A DNA stretch of 20,746 nucleotides from NCBI GenBank assembly GCA_050050615.1, contig JASFTV010000015.1:1-20746 (forward strand), read 5' to 3'. Source of the stretch: JASFTV01 sp050050615. GTDB taxonomy: Bacteria; Desulfobacterota; DSM-4660; Desulfatiglandales; HGW-15. Below, in pieces: positions 1-5,939 of this stretch; position 1 is the first letter of the stretch; each line of letters opens with the position of its first letter. The notes under the pieces were generated by a model. That model searched no databases. It was not told the origin of the DNA and worked only from the letters and a program-made list of their open reading frames with translations. Position numbers and translations under genes: made by a program.

Positions 1-64
1 TAGGCGAGGGGATGCGGCATTCACCTAACTTCGCCACACGAAACGTCAGATCCTGCTCATTCAT
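1..64 (-). CDS. 5' end of an unidentified protein, cut by the window edge
   Basis: Reading the minus strand from ATG at 64-62 gives 21 open codons, MNEQDLTFRVAKLGECRIPSP, continuing off the window. A GGAGGG ribosome binding site lies a few bases upstream (75-70), and this is the main reason to call it a gene start. The fragment is too short to assign to a family. It points the same way as the IS110 transposase that follows on its upstream side. An alternative is a chance open stretch, but the good Shine-Dalgarno spacing argues against that. Confidence 0.5.
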   Translation of the reverse strand, partial: MNEQDLTFRVAKLGECRIPSP

Positions 65-398
65 ACTATCCCTCCATCTAAAGGGGACAATCCTATAATC
101 GCCTGTCAAGAGGAAAATTGAGATAACGGAAAATCAATAGGTTAAGGGTCGCTTGTTTATTTGGACACATCTATCCTTCAATCCCAACATGGGACTCACT
201 GGTTGTTTCGGCTGATCTCTCGCTAACTACGAACCCCCTACCTTATCGTTACCAATATCCGGCATAGCCTCATGGACAGGCTCACCTATAATCCCTTATC
301 CAGGTTAAAGAGTTCAGCGAGAGGCCCTGGATTGTCCCGCCCGAGGTCTAAAGCCTCAACGTTGGTGAACGGGCTCTCCCGCCGAAAGCAAAGGTGTT
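65..398. other. Non-coding stretch downstream of the IS110 transposase
   Basis: No convincing gene is seen in these 334 bases; the one open frame (272-463 plus strand) has no family likeness and runs into the transposase gene. The stretch contains a 10-bp inverted repeat, GGGACAATCC (84-93) and GGATTGTCCC (329-338), and a 9-bp direct repeat CCTATAATC (92-100 and 285-293). It probably includes one end of the IS110 element, because members of that family carry a long non-coding end, but the exact boundary cannot be fixed from one copy. Confidence 0.4.
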
Positions 399-1685
399 CT
401 ATTGAGTTCTCAGATAACTTGGATCAAAGGGCTCCTTTTTCTTCATCAAGTTCCACGCAATGACCAGCATCTTGGCTGCCAATTTCACCCTCATCTTGGT
501 TTTAATCCCTTTCTCCCTTTCTCTGCCCCGGAGCTTATTGGTAAAATAAACAACAACATAGCGGTCCCGGATGGAAGCAATCATGGCTGCTTGATAAAGA
601 GCATAACGAAGATCCGCTTTGCCCTTCTTGGAGATCACGGGAACAGCGCTCTTAGAGGTCTTCCCACTGCGCTCAGCGCTCAGATCCAGCCCTGCCATCT
701 TCAGGACCTGTTTTTCATTGTTAAACCGATAAGGATCTCCTATAGCGCCCAGCACCTTGGAGGAAACATCAGGTCCAAAACCGGGAATGCTGAGAAGATG
801 CGGATACTCAGGAAACTGCAGGCACACCTCCTCGATCTTCTCATCCGTGACCCTTATGGCTTCTCTGACTTGCCTCAAGGCCTTCACCATTATTTTGGCT
901 TCAAACTCCAACATCCTTCCTGCCTCACATCCGACAGAGTTCGCCGAAAGGGCCCAGATGGCCTCCAACTTTCTCCTCTGACCCCCAGTCCTCATCCGGG
1001 GAGCCACCAGAGCCGCAAATCGCTCAAAAGCCATCCCGGCAATCACCGCAGGATTCAGACACCAGCTCACAATAGCCAGGATCTCCCTTCCCCCCAATCC
1101 GTAGTACCTATCCAATTCAGGAAAGTACTGCGCAATGAGATGATTGCGGATACGAATCCTCAGCCCGTGTTCCTGCCTCTTTAGTCTGCGTTTTAGCGAC
1201 AACAGGCCCCTCAATTCCCTCAAGGGCATGGTAGGATAATCATAATAAAGACATTTTCCCTGACTGATCAGATCCCCTACATTGGCCGCATCCTTTGTAT
1301 CATGACTGTCCCAGCGGCCGTCCAGCAATACACGGTTCTTCTTTATCGCCTCTCCACCCACCAAAACCACCAGTTGATCACGCTTGATCAAATACTCTGC
1401 CAGAGGCTTATGATAGTTGGCCGTGGGCTCAAGACCAAAAACAACCTCACTAAGGATGTGGCGGACCTTTACAGCCTCTGCTTGGACCAGAAGCTTTTCA
1501 AATCCCTCTATGCTGTTTTCAAAGACCAACCGCCTCAGCAGCGCTTTCCCAGTGGCCGTGCCAAAAAAGGCGTGATGCTTATCCTTGGCTACATCAATGC
1601 CAACAATCAGGTGGTCATTTGAACCCCGAATCTCTTTCTTCAGTTGACGAAACCGCTCAAGCCTGCTATGCTTCATCATATTCAT
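399..1685 (-). CDS. IS110-family transposase (DEDD recombinase)
   Basis: This 428-residue protein is the recombinase of an IS110-type element. The N-terminal RuvC-like DEDD domain shows D31 (VGIDVAKDKH), E86 (GLEPTANYHKPL), and D129 and D132 (SHDTKDA). The C-terminal Transposase_20 domain, about residues 298-385, has LLSIPGFGPDVSSKVLG followed by AGLDLSAERSGK, where the family's catalytic serine is expected. The frame is unbroken, so the enzyme may be active. The start is ATG 1685-1683, with AAGGAGG at 1698-1692 and a 6-nt gap. That Shine-Dalgarno is locked in a hairpin (separate entry), which should keep expression low. Family knowledge: IS110 recombinases act with a bridge RNA made from a non-coding end of the element. 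Whether this is the IS110 or the IS1111 subgroup is not settled. Confidence 0.95.
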   Translation of the reverse strand: MNMMKHSRLERFRQLKKEIRGSNDHLIVGIDVAKDKHHAFFGTATGKALLRRLVFENSIEGFEKLLVQAEAVKVRHILSEVVFGLEPTANYHKPLAEYLIKRDQLVVLVGGEAIKKNRVLLDGRWDSHDTKDAANVGDLISQGKCLYYDYPTMPLRELRGLLSLKRRLKRQEHGLRIRIRNHLIAQYFPELDRYYGLGGREILAIVSWCLNPAVIAGMAFERFAALVAPRMRTGGQRRKLEAIWALSANSVGCEAGRMLEFEAKIMVKALRQVREAIRVTDEKIEEVCLQFPEYPHLLSIPGFGPDVSSKVLGAIGDPYRFNNEKQVLKMAGLDLSAERSGKTSKSAVPVISKKGKADLRYALYQAAMIASIRDRYVVVYFTNKLRGREREKGIKTKMRVKLAAKMLVIAWNLMKKKEPFDPSYLRTQ

Positions 1686-1686
1686 C

Positions 1687-1745
1687 AGAAACCTCCTTGT
1701 TGAGTTAGTTTGTGGTGCTCACTTCTCTCTTAACAGGAGGTTTCT
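1687..1745 (-). promoter_or_regulatory. Hairpin that hides the transposase ribosome binding site
   Basis: In the minus-strand transcript, AGAAACCTCCT (1745-1735) is exactly complementary to AGGAGGTTTCT (1697-1687), which contains the transposase Shine-Dalgarno. Three further pairs (GTT/AAC) are possible after a one-base bulge, with a loop of roughly 30 nt. Read-through transcripts entering from the radical SAM gene would fold and block translation, a known self-restraint device in several IS families. On the plus strand the same structure is followed by TTTTTT (1746-1751 region), so it could also act as a terminator in that direction. Confidence 0.7.
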
Positions 1746-1938
1746 TTTTTGGGTAGGTATTAAGTTATTTTTTTCCATGCTACACTCAGGGGTATACTTT
1801 TTCCCTATCTGGATATATAACGTTGTTGACTATGTTGACTTTTTGTTCGAGAGCTTTCCTTGATCGGTGCAGCAATCGATTCCTGTTCCTAGGCAAAGGT
1901 AAAACAATTCAACTTAGTCAAGAACGTCCCTTTTTTCG

Positions 1939-2814
1939 TTATTGGGTGCCTACTAAAAAGGGTCTAAACTGGCTTTCATCCCATGTCAATGCCTCATCAA
2001 TCTTCTCTAATAGCCTCTCTTTCTCCTCCGGAAGGCTGCCTGCAAGGTTGATGTAGTTGGTATAGTGGTCGCTGGTTACTGTTGTGGAGCCCTTTAGATT
2101 CTCAATGAACTGCCTCGTTTCTGCAATGACCTGATGTGGCGAGAGAAGCTCAAACCTCCCCTTCTTGATCTGGTGCAGAAGCAGCGTATTGATCTTAGGC
2201 ACCAGAGTCCTGAGCCTCACAAAATCAGGCTCGATAGCGCTCAGAACCTCGGCCGTGGCCAAGGCGTGTTCCCTGGTCCGATCCTGCCCGCCCAAACCAA
2301 GCACCACATATTCACTCAACTCCATGCCCGCCTCTTTCACGGCACGCCCGGCTTCAACCTGTTCTGATGCACTCGTTCCCTTCTTGACCCTTTGAAGCAC
2401 CTCATCATCCCCGCTTTCAAGGCCCACATGAATACGATTGAGACCCGCCTCTCTTAGTATTCTTAGCTCTTCCAGACTCTTCCTAGCAATGTACTGAGAA
2501 GACCCATAGACCGTTATTCTTTCAAGAAACGGAAATTGCTTCCTGGCAAAACGGCAGATGGCAGCCAGCGCTTCCATCGGCATGGCAATGGTATTCCCTG
2601 CTGGAAAAAATAGGGTTCTTACCCGGTCACCGTATACCCTGCGCGCCTCTTCTATGTCCTCGCAGATCTGCTTTACCGCCCTTACTCTAAAGGGAGGCCC
2701 CTTCTTATAGACCATGCAGAAGGTGCACTTGTTGTGAGGACACCCGACAGTGGCCTGAATGAGGAGACTGTCCGCCTCACTGGGCGGACGATATATGGGA
2801 CCTTCGTAGCGCAC
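1939..2814 (-). CDS. Radical SAM protein, CX4CX2C type
   Basis: A 291-residue radical SAM enzyme of unknown substrate. The iron-sulfur motif is C25-PHNK-C30-TF-C33, a CX4CX2C spacing instead of the classical CX3CX2C. This variant is found in a group of small radical SAM proteins in clostridia and deltaproteobacteria. Other expected pieces are the glycine-rich LFFPAGNT strand, HVGLESGDDEVL in the middle of the barrel and VVLGLGGQDR. There is no B12 or TRAM domain. The start is taken as GTG at 2814 because an in-frame TGA lies 10 codons upstream and the next ATG falls after the cysteine motif; the ribosome binding site is weak (GGGG about 12 nt upstream). The nearest upstream gene is DUF488, separated by a repeat-filled gap. 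The substrate cannot be told from sequence. Confidence 0.88.
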   Translation of the reverse strand: MRYEGPIYRPPSEADSLLIQATVGCPHNKCTFCMVYKKGPPFRVRAVKQICEDIEEARRVYGDRVRTLFFPAGNTIAMPMEALAAICRFARKQFPFLERITVYGSSQYIARKSLEELRILREAGLNRIHVGLESGDDEVLQRVKKGTSASEQVEAGRAVKEAGMELSEYVVLGLGGQDRTREHALATAEVLSAIEPDFVRLRTLVPKINTLLLHQIKKGRFELLSPHQVIAETRQFIENLKGSTTVTSDHYTNYINLAGSLPEEKERLLEKIDEALTWDESQFRPFLVGTQ

Positions 2815-2893
2815 AGGTATTAGAACCCCGGTTTTCCATAGTTTTCAGTGCTCAACAGGAACACATCGTTGATGGCTGTTTGCGTCCTATTTT

Positions 2894-2920
2894 GGAGTAA
2901 TGGAGTGCTGGAGTGTTGGG
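2894..2920 (+). repeat. Octamer repeat array, copy A
   Basis: Three tandem 8-bp units, GGAGTAAT GGAGTGCT GGAGTGTT, then GGG. It lies between the radical SAM and DUF488 genes and faces array B (3030-3063) in inverted orientation, so the 170 bp from 2894 to 3063 could fold into a large cruciform or RNA hairpin. Between them is a smaller dyad, GTATCA/TGATAC, at about 2940-2965. The same unit recurs at 3715 and 18374. Confidence 0.75.
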
Positions 2921-3029
2921 TCTTGGAATCATACGCCACAGTATCATTGTAGAAATTGATACAGAACCCATGCATCGCGATTTCAGTTTTTCTGGCCTCT
3001 CGCCTTTACTCTGGAATGCATTCTTTCTT

Positions 3030-3063
3030 CCATTGCGCCAATACTCCACTATTCCACTACTCC
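3030..3063 (-). repeat. Octamer repeat array, copy B (forms the 3' end of the DUF488 gene)
   Basis: On the minus strand the units read GGAGTAGT GGAATAGT GGAGTATT GGCGCAAT GG. The first unit contains the last codons and stop of the DUF488 gene (TTG GAG TAG), so the array has entered or grown into the gene's end. It is inverted relative to copy A. Confidence 0.75.
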
Positions 3064-3506
3064 AATCTTTCTTCTTTGAGCTGCCAAGTGCGATCCGCTT
3101 CAATGATGTGAATCACATCCCAACCCCTCTCCATGAGACTTCGTGAGATGTGCATCCGATGGCATTTCCAGGTGAGCCTTTCAGCACAAATGAACACGGT
3201 TAAGCTGTCTCTGGCCAAATCTCCGAGCCGGTTCAGCCCCTCCTCGTAGGCTGGCTCCTCCTTGTAGGCTTCGTAACCCCCTTTTCTGAAGCCGCCCAGA
3301 ACATCCCCGAGCCAGTGATAATCCAGCTCTTGGGCCCCGGCTGCCTCCTCCAGATTCTCCCGGTTGAAATGGGGGTATCGGCTGCTTTTGGGAAAGCGCC
3401 TCACGTCAGCAATCGCTTTGATCCCATATTCTTTGAGAATGGAGAAGAACTCCTCCAGGGAGCGGGTGCTCGTGCCGAGGGTATAGATGGTATTCGCTTT
3501 TTTCAT
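3057..3506 (-). CDS. DUF488 family protein
   Basis: A complete 149-residue member of the DUF488 family (Pfam DUF488), a small cytoplasmic protein family without an assigned reaction. Family hallmarks visible are YTLGTSTRS (8-16), the ADVRRFPKSSRYPHFN block (33-48) and FICAER with a following KCHR (105-117). C107 and C115 are the conserved cysteines, which suggests a redox or metal-linked role, but this is inference. The ATG at 3506 overlaps the stop of the upstream 46-codon metallo-beta-lactamase-like remnant by four bases (ATGA), and no strong Shine-Dalgarno of its own is seen, so it may depend on coupling. The last three residues (RLE) and the stop fall in an octamer repeat array, so the native C terminus may have been altered. 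Confidence 0.85.
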   Translation of the reverse strand: MKKANTIYTLGTSTRSLEEFFSILKEYGIKAIADVRRFPKSSRYPHFNRENLEEAAGAQELDYHWLGDVLGGFRKGGYEAYKEEPAYEEGLNRLGDLARDSLTVFICAERLTWKCHRMHISRSLMERGWDVIHIIEADRTWQLKEERLE

Positions 3507-3643
3507 GCCAGGGCGAAAATTCTCTCTTCCTCTCCGGCAGGATCAATGATCACCGCCTCCTTGCTCGTTGGGCACACCACAATATAGGTAAAGACCTCAA
3601 AAGCCCCTACAGGGATCTGCCTGATGATTACGGATGCCATCAT
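3503..3643 (-). pseudogene. N-terminal remnant of a metallo-beta-lactamase-fold hydrolase
   Basis: A 46-codon open frame from ATG 3643 (second ATG at 3640) to TGA 3505-3503. Its sequence, IIRQIPVGAFEVFTYIVV followed by EAVIIDPAGEEERI, matches the first strands of glyoxalase-II-like MBL hydrolases (typical pattern IIRQIPVG-x-NCYIV, then EAVVIDPG). It stops before the HxHxDH metal site, so it cannot be an active enzyme. The usual NCY is changed to FTY. Its stop overlaps the DUF488 start (ATGA). I read it as the stump of a gene truncated by a deletion that now serves as a leader peptide for DUF488; a genuine short protein is less likely. Confidence 0.65.
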
Positions 3644-3956
3644 TCATACGCTCTAGCTGCAAACGAAGGATCCGAGTAACCCGAAACGTCTGTTCCCGGA
3701 AAGCCTCACCTTTTGGAGTAGTGGCGTGGTGGCGTAATGGCAGTGAGGAAAAACCATTACTCCACAACTCGCTTACTCTCTGGCCCAGACGTGACTTGAC
3801 ACGTTTTTTGGCGTGAGCCTTGACTTCAAGGTAGAATAGATCAAGTCAGATCTAAAGACAAATCGCGCCGGGGCGGGCCAGCACTGTGGGTGTATCCGCT
3901 CTTACTTGACCACCTTTCCACTATTTCTGAATCTGAGCCACAATTCCGGGAGACCT
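3644..3956. other. Intergenic stretch with one repeat array
   Basis: Apart from the octamer array at 3715-3763, I see no gene, RNA or clear terminator here. It separates the 3' end of the disulfide reductase gene from the MBL remnant and DUF488. Open frames on the plus strand have no family likeness. Confidence 0.5.
3715..3763. repeat. Octamer repeat array, copy C, with inverted partner
   Basis: Units GGAGTAGT GGCGTGGT GGCGTAAT (3715-3738), then a degenerate GGCAGTGAGG, followed by CCATTACTCC (3754-3763). The end segment is the reverse complement of the array start with one mismatch, so a short hairpin is possible. Same repeat family as 2894, 3030 and 18374, but more decayed. Confidence 0.6.
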
Positions 3957-5297
3957 CTACATTCTTTTGAGCAACTGATTCGCCGCCGTAAGCATGGGAT
4001 CCCACGTCGGGCCGAAGGGCGGCGCATAAGCCAAGTCAGACTGACTAAACTCTTCGACCGTCATCTTCGCATGTAATGCGACGGCCGGAGCATTGACGCG
4101 ATGGGCGATACCTTCCCTGCCTACCATCTGTACCCCCAGCAACCGGCCAGACTTACGATCTCCGACCATCTGCACACCTATGATGGACGACCCGGGGTGT
4201 GCATGGGCTCGAGAGCGGCTCTGAATCATCACCTCCGTCGGCTCAAACCCGGATTTCTCTGCCTCTGACGCAGTCAGTCCGGTACGGGCCACCTGAAGGT
4301 CGAAGACTTTGAAAACAGCCGTTCCTGCCACACCCTGAAGCTCCGCCTTTCTGCCTGTCACATTGTCCGCTACGGCCCACCCGGCCCTGTTGGCCCGTAA
4401 CGCCAGCGGAATCCAGGTCTTCTCACCCGTCACCACATGGAAGGCATCAGCGCAGTCGCCTGCCGAATAAATATGCGCATCCGAGGTGAGGAGGGTCTTC
4501 TGTACAGCGATCGCTTTCTCCGGACCCAGCTCCAGACCCGCTTTCTCACCGAGCTCACTGCTCGGTCGAACGCCAATGGCCACGAGAACCATCTGTCCTT
4601 CCAGTTCCAGGTCGGAACAGATCACCTTGGGGCCTGTCCCATATTCTTCGATCCTTTCCACACGATGACCCGGACGCATCTCCACCTTGTTGGCCTCGAT
4701 CTCCTCCTTGACCATGGTTGACAGATTCTCGTTCATCCAGGGCAAAAGCACGGGACGGGGTTTGACCATAACCACCTCGATCTCCCTCGCCCTCAACGCC
4801 TCACACATCTCCAGGGCGATATACCCCATGCCGATAATCACGGCCTTCTTTACCTTGTTCTCCTTAATGAACTGCTTGATCTTTCTGCCGTCCCCAAGGC
4901 TCTTCAGGGCCATGACGCCCGGCAGATCAAAACCTGGCAGAGCCGGTATGATGGGCCTGGCTCCTGTTGCAATCAAAAGCTTGTCATAGGGGATCTCAAA
5001 GGACCGGCCCTCTGCGGTCTTACCTAGAACGGTCTTTCGGGCCGGATCAACGGCCTCCACACCATGCTCCATTCTGACGTCGATCCCCTGCTTTTCCCTG
5101 AAGACCTTGGCCTGTCTGACAATAAGATCATCGATGTCCCGACCGGGATCAGCAATATTGTACGGGATGCCTCAGGCGCTGTAGGAGACGTCCCCTGTCT
5201 TTTCGAGAACGATGACCTCCAGATCGGGCTGGTTCCTCTTCGCACGGCTTGCGGCACTCATGCCGGCCGCATCCCCACCAATAACGACGAATTTCAT
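3957..5297 (-). CDS. CoA-disulfide-reductase-like FAD/NAD(P) oxidoreductase, probable selenoprotein (Sec42)
   Basis: A pyridine nucleotide-disulfide oxidoreductase of the CoA-disulfide reductase/NADH oxidase/polysulfide reductase group. From ATG 5297 (GGAGG at 5309-5305, 7-nt gap) the frame reads MKFVVIGGDAAGMSAASRA, the FAD-binding start, then VSYSA-TGA-GIPYNI, and continues unbroken to 3957: 446 residues with the TGA read as an amino acid, the normal family length. The TGA (5174-5172, codon 42) replaces the single redox-active cysteine (Cys43 in the staphylococcal enzyme), so selenocysteine is the natural reading. Later parts are ATGARP, the NAD(P)-binding GMGYIALE (about 156-163), SAGDCADAF and the C-terminal YAPPFGPTWDP of the dimer interface. 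Under the standard code only 371 residues from ATG 5072 remain, without the FAD motif. The alternative is a nonsense-mutated pseudogene, but the rest of the frame is clean. GVQMVG occurs twice near the C terminus. Natural substrate (CoA disulfide, polysulfide or oxygen) is unknown. Confidence 0.85.
5133..5174 (-). promoter_or_regulatory. Candidate bacterial SECIS element after the UGA codon
   Basis: In the mRNA, UGA (5174-5172) is followed after 23 nt by UCCC (5148-5145), loop GGUC (5144-5141) and GGGA (5140-5137). The stem can be lengthened by GA/UC (5150-5149 with 5134-5133) past a CA bulge. A four-pair upper stem, a G at the first loop position and 27 nt between UGA and loop match the general bacterial SECIS pattern bound by SelB; the GGU loop recalls the fdhF element. 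The stem is short, so support comes mainly from position and the codon it serves. Confidence 0.6.
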
Positions 5298-5326
5298 TTT
5301 CTTTCCTCCACGATTGTTATGAACTC

Positions 5327-5354
5327 AATATATGGGCGCTCATTTCCATCTCAA
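5327..5354 (-). promoter_or_regulatory. Sigma-70-type promoter of the disulfide reductase gene
   Basis: On the minus strand, TTGAGA (5354-5349), 16-bp spacer, TATATT (5332-5327): one mismatch to consensus in each box. Transcription would begin near 5320, about 23 nt before ATG 5297. It supports 5297 as the true gene start over the internal ATG at 5072. Confidence 0.6.
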
Positions 5355-5362
5355 AATGAGAT
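5348..5362. promoter_or_regulatory. Palindrome over the -35 box, possible operator
   Basis: ATCTCA-AAA-TGAGAT is a perfect dyad with 6-bp arms that covers the -35 hexamer of the reductase promoter. An overlapping second dyad, CTCATTT (5339-5345) and AAATGAG (5354-5360), is present. A repressor binding here would block RNA polymerase. No regulator gene is nearby, so the binding protein is unknown. Confidence 0.35.
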
Positions 5363-5536
5363 AGGTTTTTGGTGCCATGCCACATGGCCGATCGCAACGG
5401 ACAAAGAAATGTTGAATAGTGCAAGCATGGGCAATAAAGGGAAAAGAGCCCATGTTTCCAATATCCTGCAGTAAATGCGATGAACCTCCCTGCAGTCCTG
5501 CTTTGAGGGAACAGGGTATCAAACTCAAAAACAAAG

Positions 5537-5628
5537 GTCACTGCGAGGAGTCCCAGCTTTGGCGGGACGACGCGGCCGTCTCAATGCAATGAGATTGCTT
5601 CGGCTTATTTCATAAGCCTCGCAATGAC
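5537..5628. repeat. Palindromic interspersed repeat (GTCATTGCGAGG type)
   Basis: GTCACTGCGAGG (5537-5548) is inverted against CCTCGCAATGAC (5617-5628) with one mismatch. The inner part carries GACGCGGCCGTCTC facing GAGATTGCTTCGGC. This matches a repeat often seen in bacterial intergenic DNA, where two copies of a GTCATTGCGAGG...GAAGCAATCTC unit stand head to head. Such palindromes resemble REP sequences moved by RAYT enzymes; a broken RAYT gene lies at 15353-15595. A link between the two is inference. Confidence 0.65.
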
Positions 5629-5939
5629 AAGAGAGGGATCCCGTTCCTCGGCATGACGACTTTACTTTGACCTCGACTGTCGTATTCCAATCTTAGCACA
5701 GATTTCCGGCCAGGCGGGAGGGCCTCGCTATTCTGAATTTTTTGCCTCTAAAAGGCAACACTTTTGCTTGCGACAGCTCCTGTTTTTGTTTATGTAGAAT
5801 TCCTAGTGCCCCAATGTCCTATGCGAGAAACGTCTTTCTGGATGATCATACGCTGGGATGTTTGGCGGTCATATCAAAGCACTGTGAGGGGCTCTATTTA
5901 TCTCATTTTCACCGTTCAATCCGTTGATAGGAGGGTTCA

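Larger units (their letters stand above)
399..1745 (-). mobile_element. IS110-family insertion sequence (outer ends not resolved)
   Basis: The interval covers the intact transposase and the hairpin in front of it. IS110 elements usually lack clear terminal inverted repeats and do not make long target duplications, so the true ends, somewhere in 65-398 and 1746-1938, cannot be placed without an empty site or a second copy. The element lies downstream of the radical SAM gene on the same strand and does not visibly interrupt a gene. Confidence 0.8.
5298..5939. other. Long intergenic region between divergent genes
   Basis: This 642-bp gap separates the minus-strand reductase from the plus-strand SDR gene. 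It contains the reductase promoter, a 7-bp hairpin CATGGGC/GCCCATG (5426-5454) and the large palindromic repeat at 5537-5628. The remaining part up to 5939 has no gene I can support; short open frames on both strands show no family likeness. The SDR promoter is presumably within 5640-5920 but no good hexamer pair stands out. Confidence 0.5.

Noticed and set aside
402..1184. 260-codon plus-strand open frame opposite the IS110 transposase
   Set aside because: It is the antisense of a conserved transposase, has no family likeness and no good start site.
2852..3103. 83-codon minus-strand open frame (VEYWRNGRK...)
   Set aside because: Made by octamer repeats read as protein and overlapping the DUF488 end; no conserved domain.
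3957..5072. 371-residue reductase starting at ATG 5072
   Set aside because: This start lacks a ribosome binding site and would remove the FAD-binding motif; the longer frame with TGA as selenocysteine explains the region better.
5317..5541. Short minus-strand frames ending near the reductase promoter
   Set aside because: They overlap the promoter and palindrome, have no ribosome binding site and odd composition.
5768..5796. TTGCGA-17-TATGTA as a promoter for the SDR gene
   Set aside because: The -10 box matches consensus poorly and the leader would be about 140 bp.
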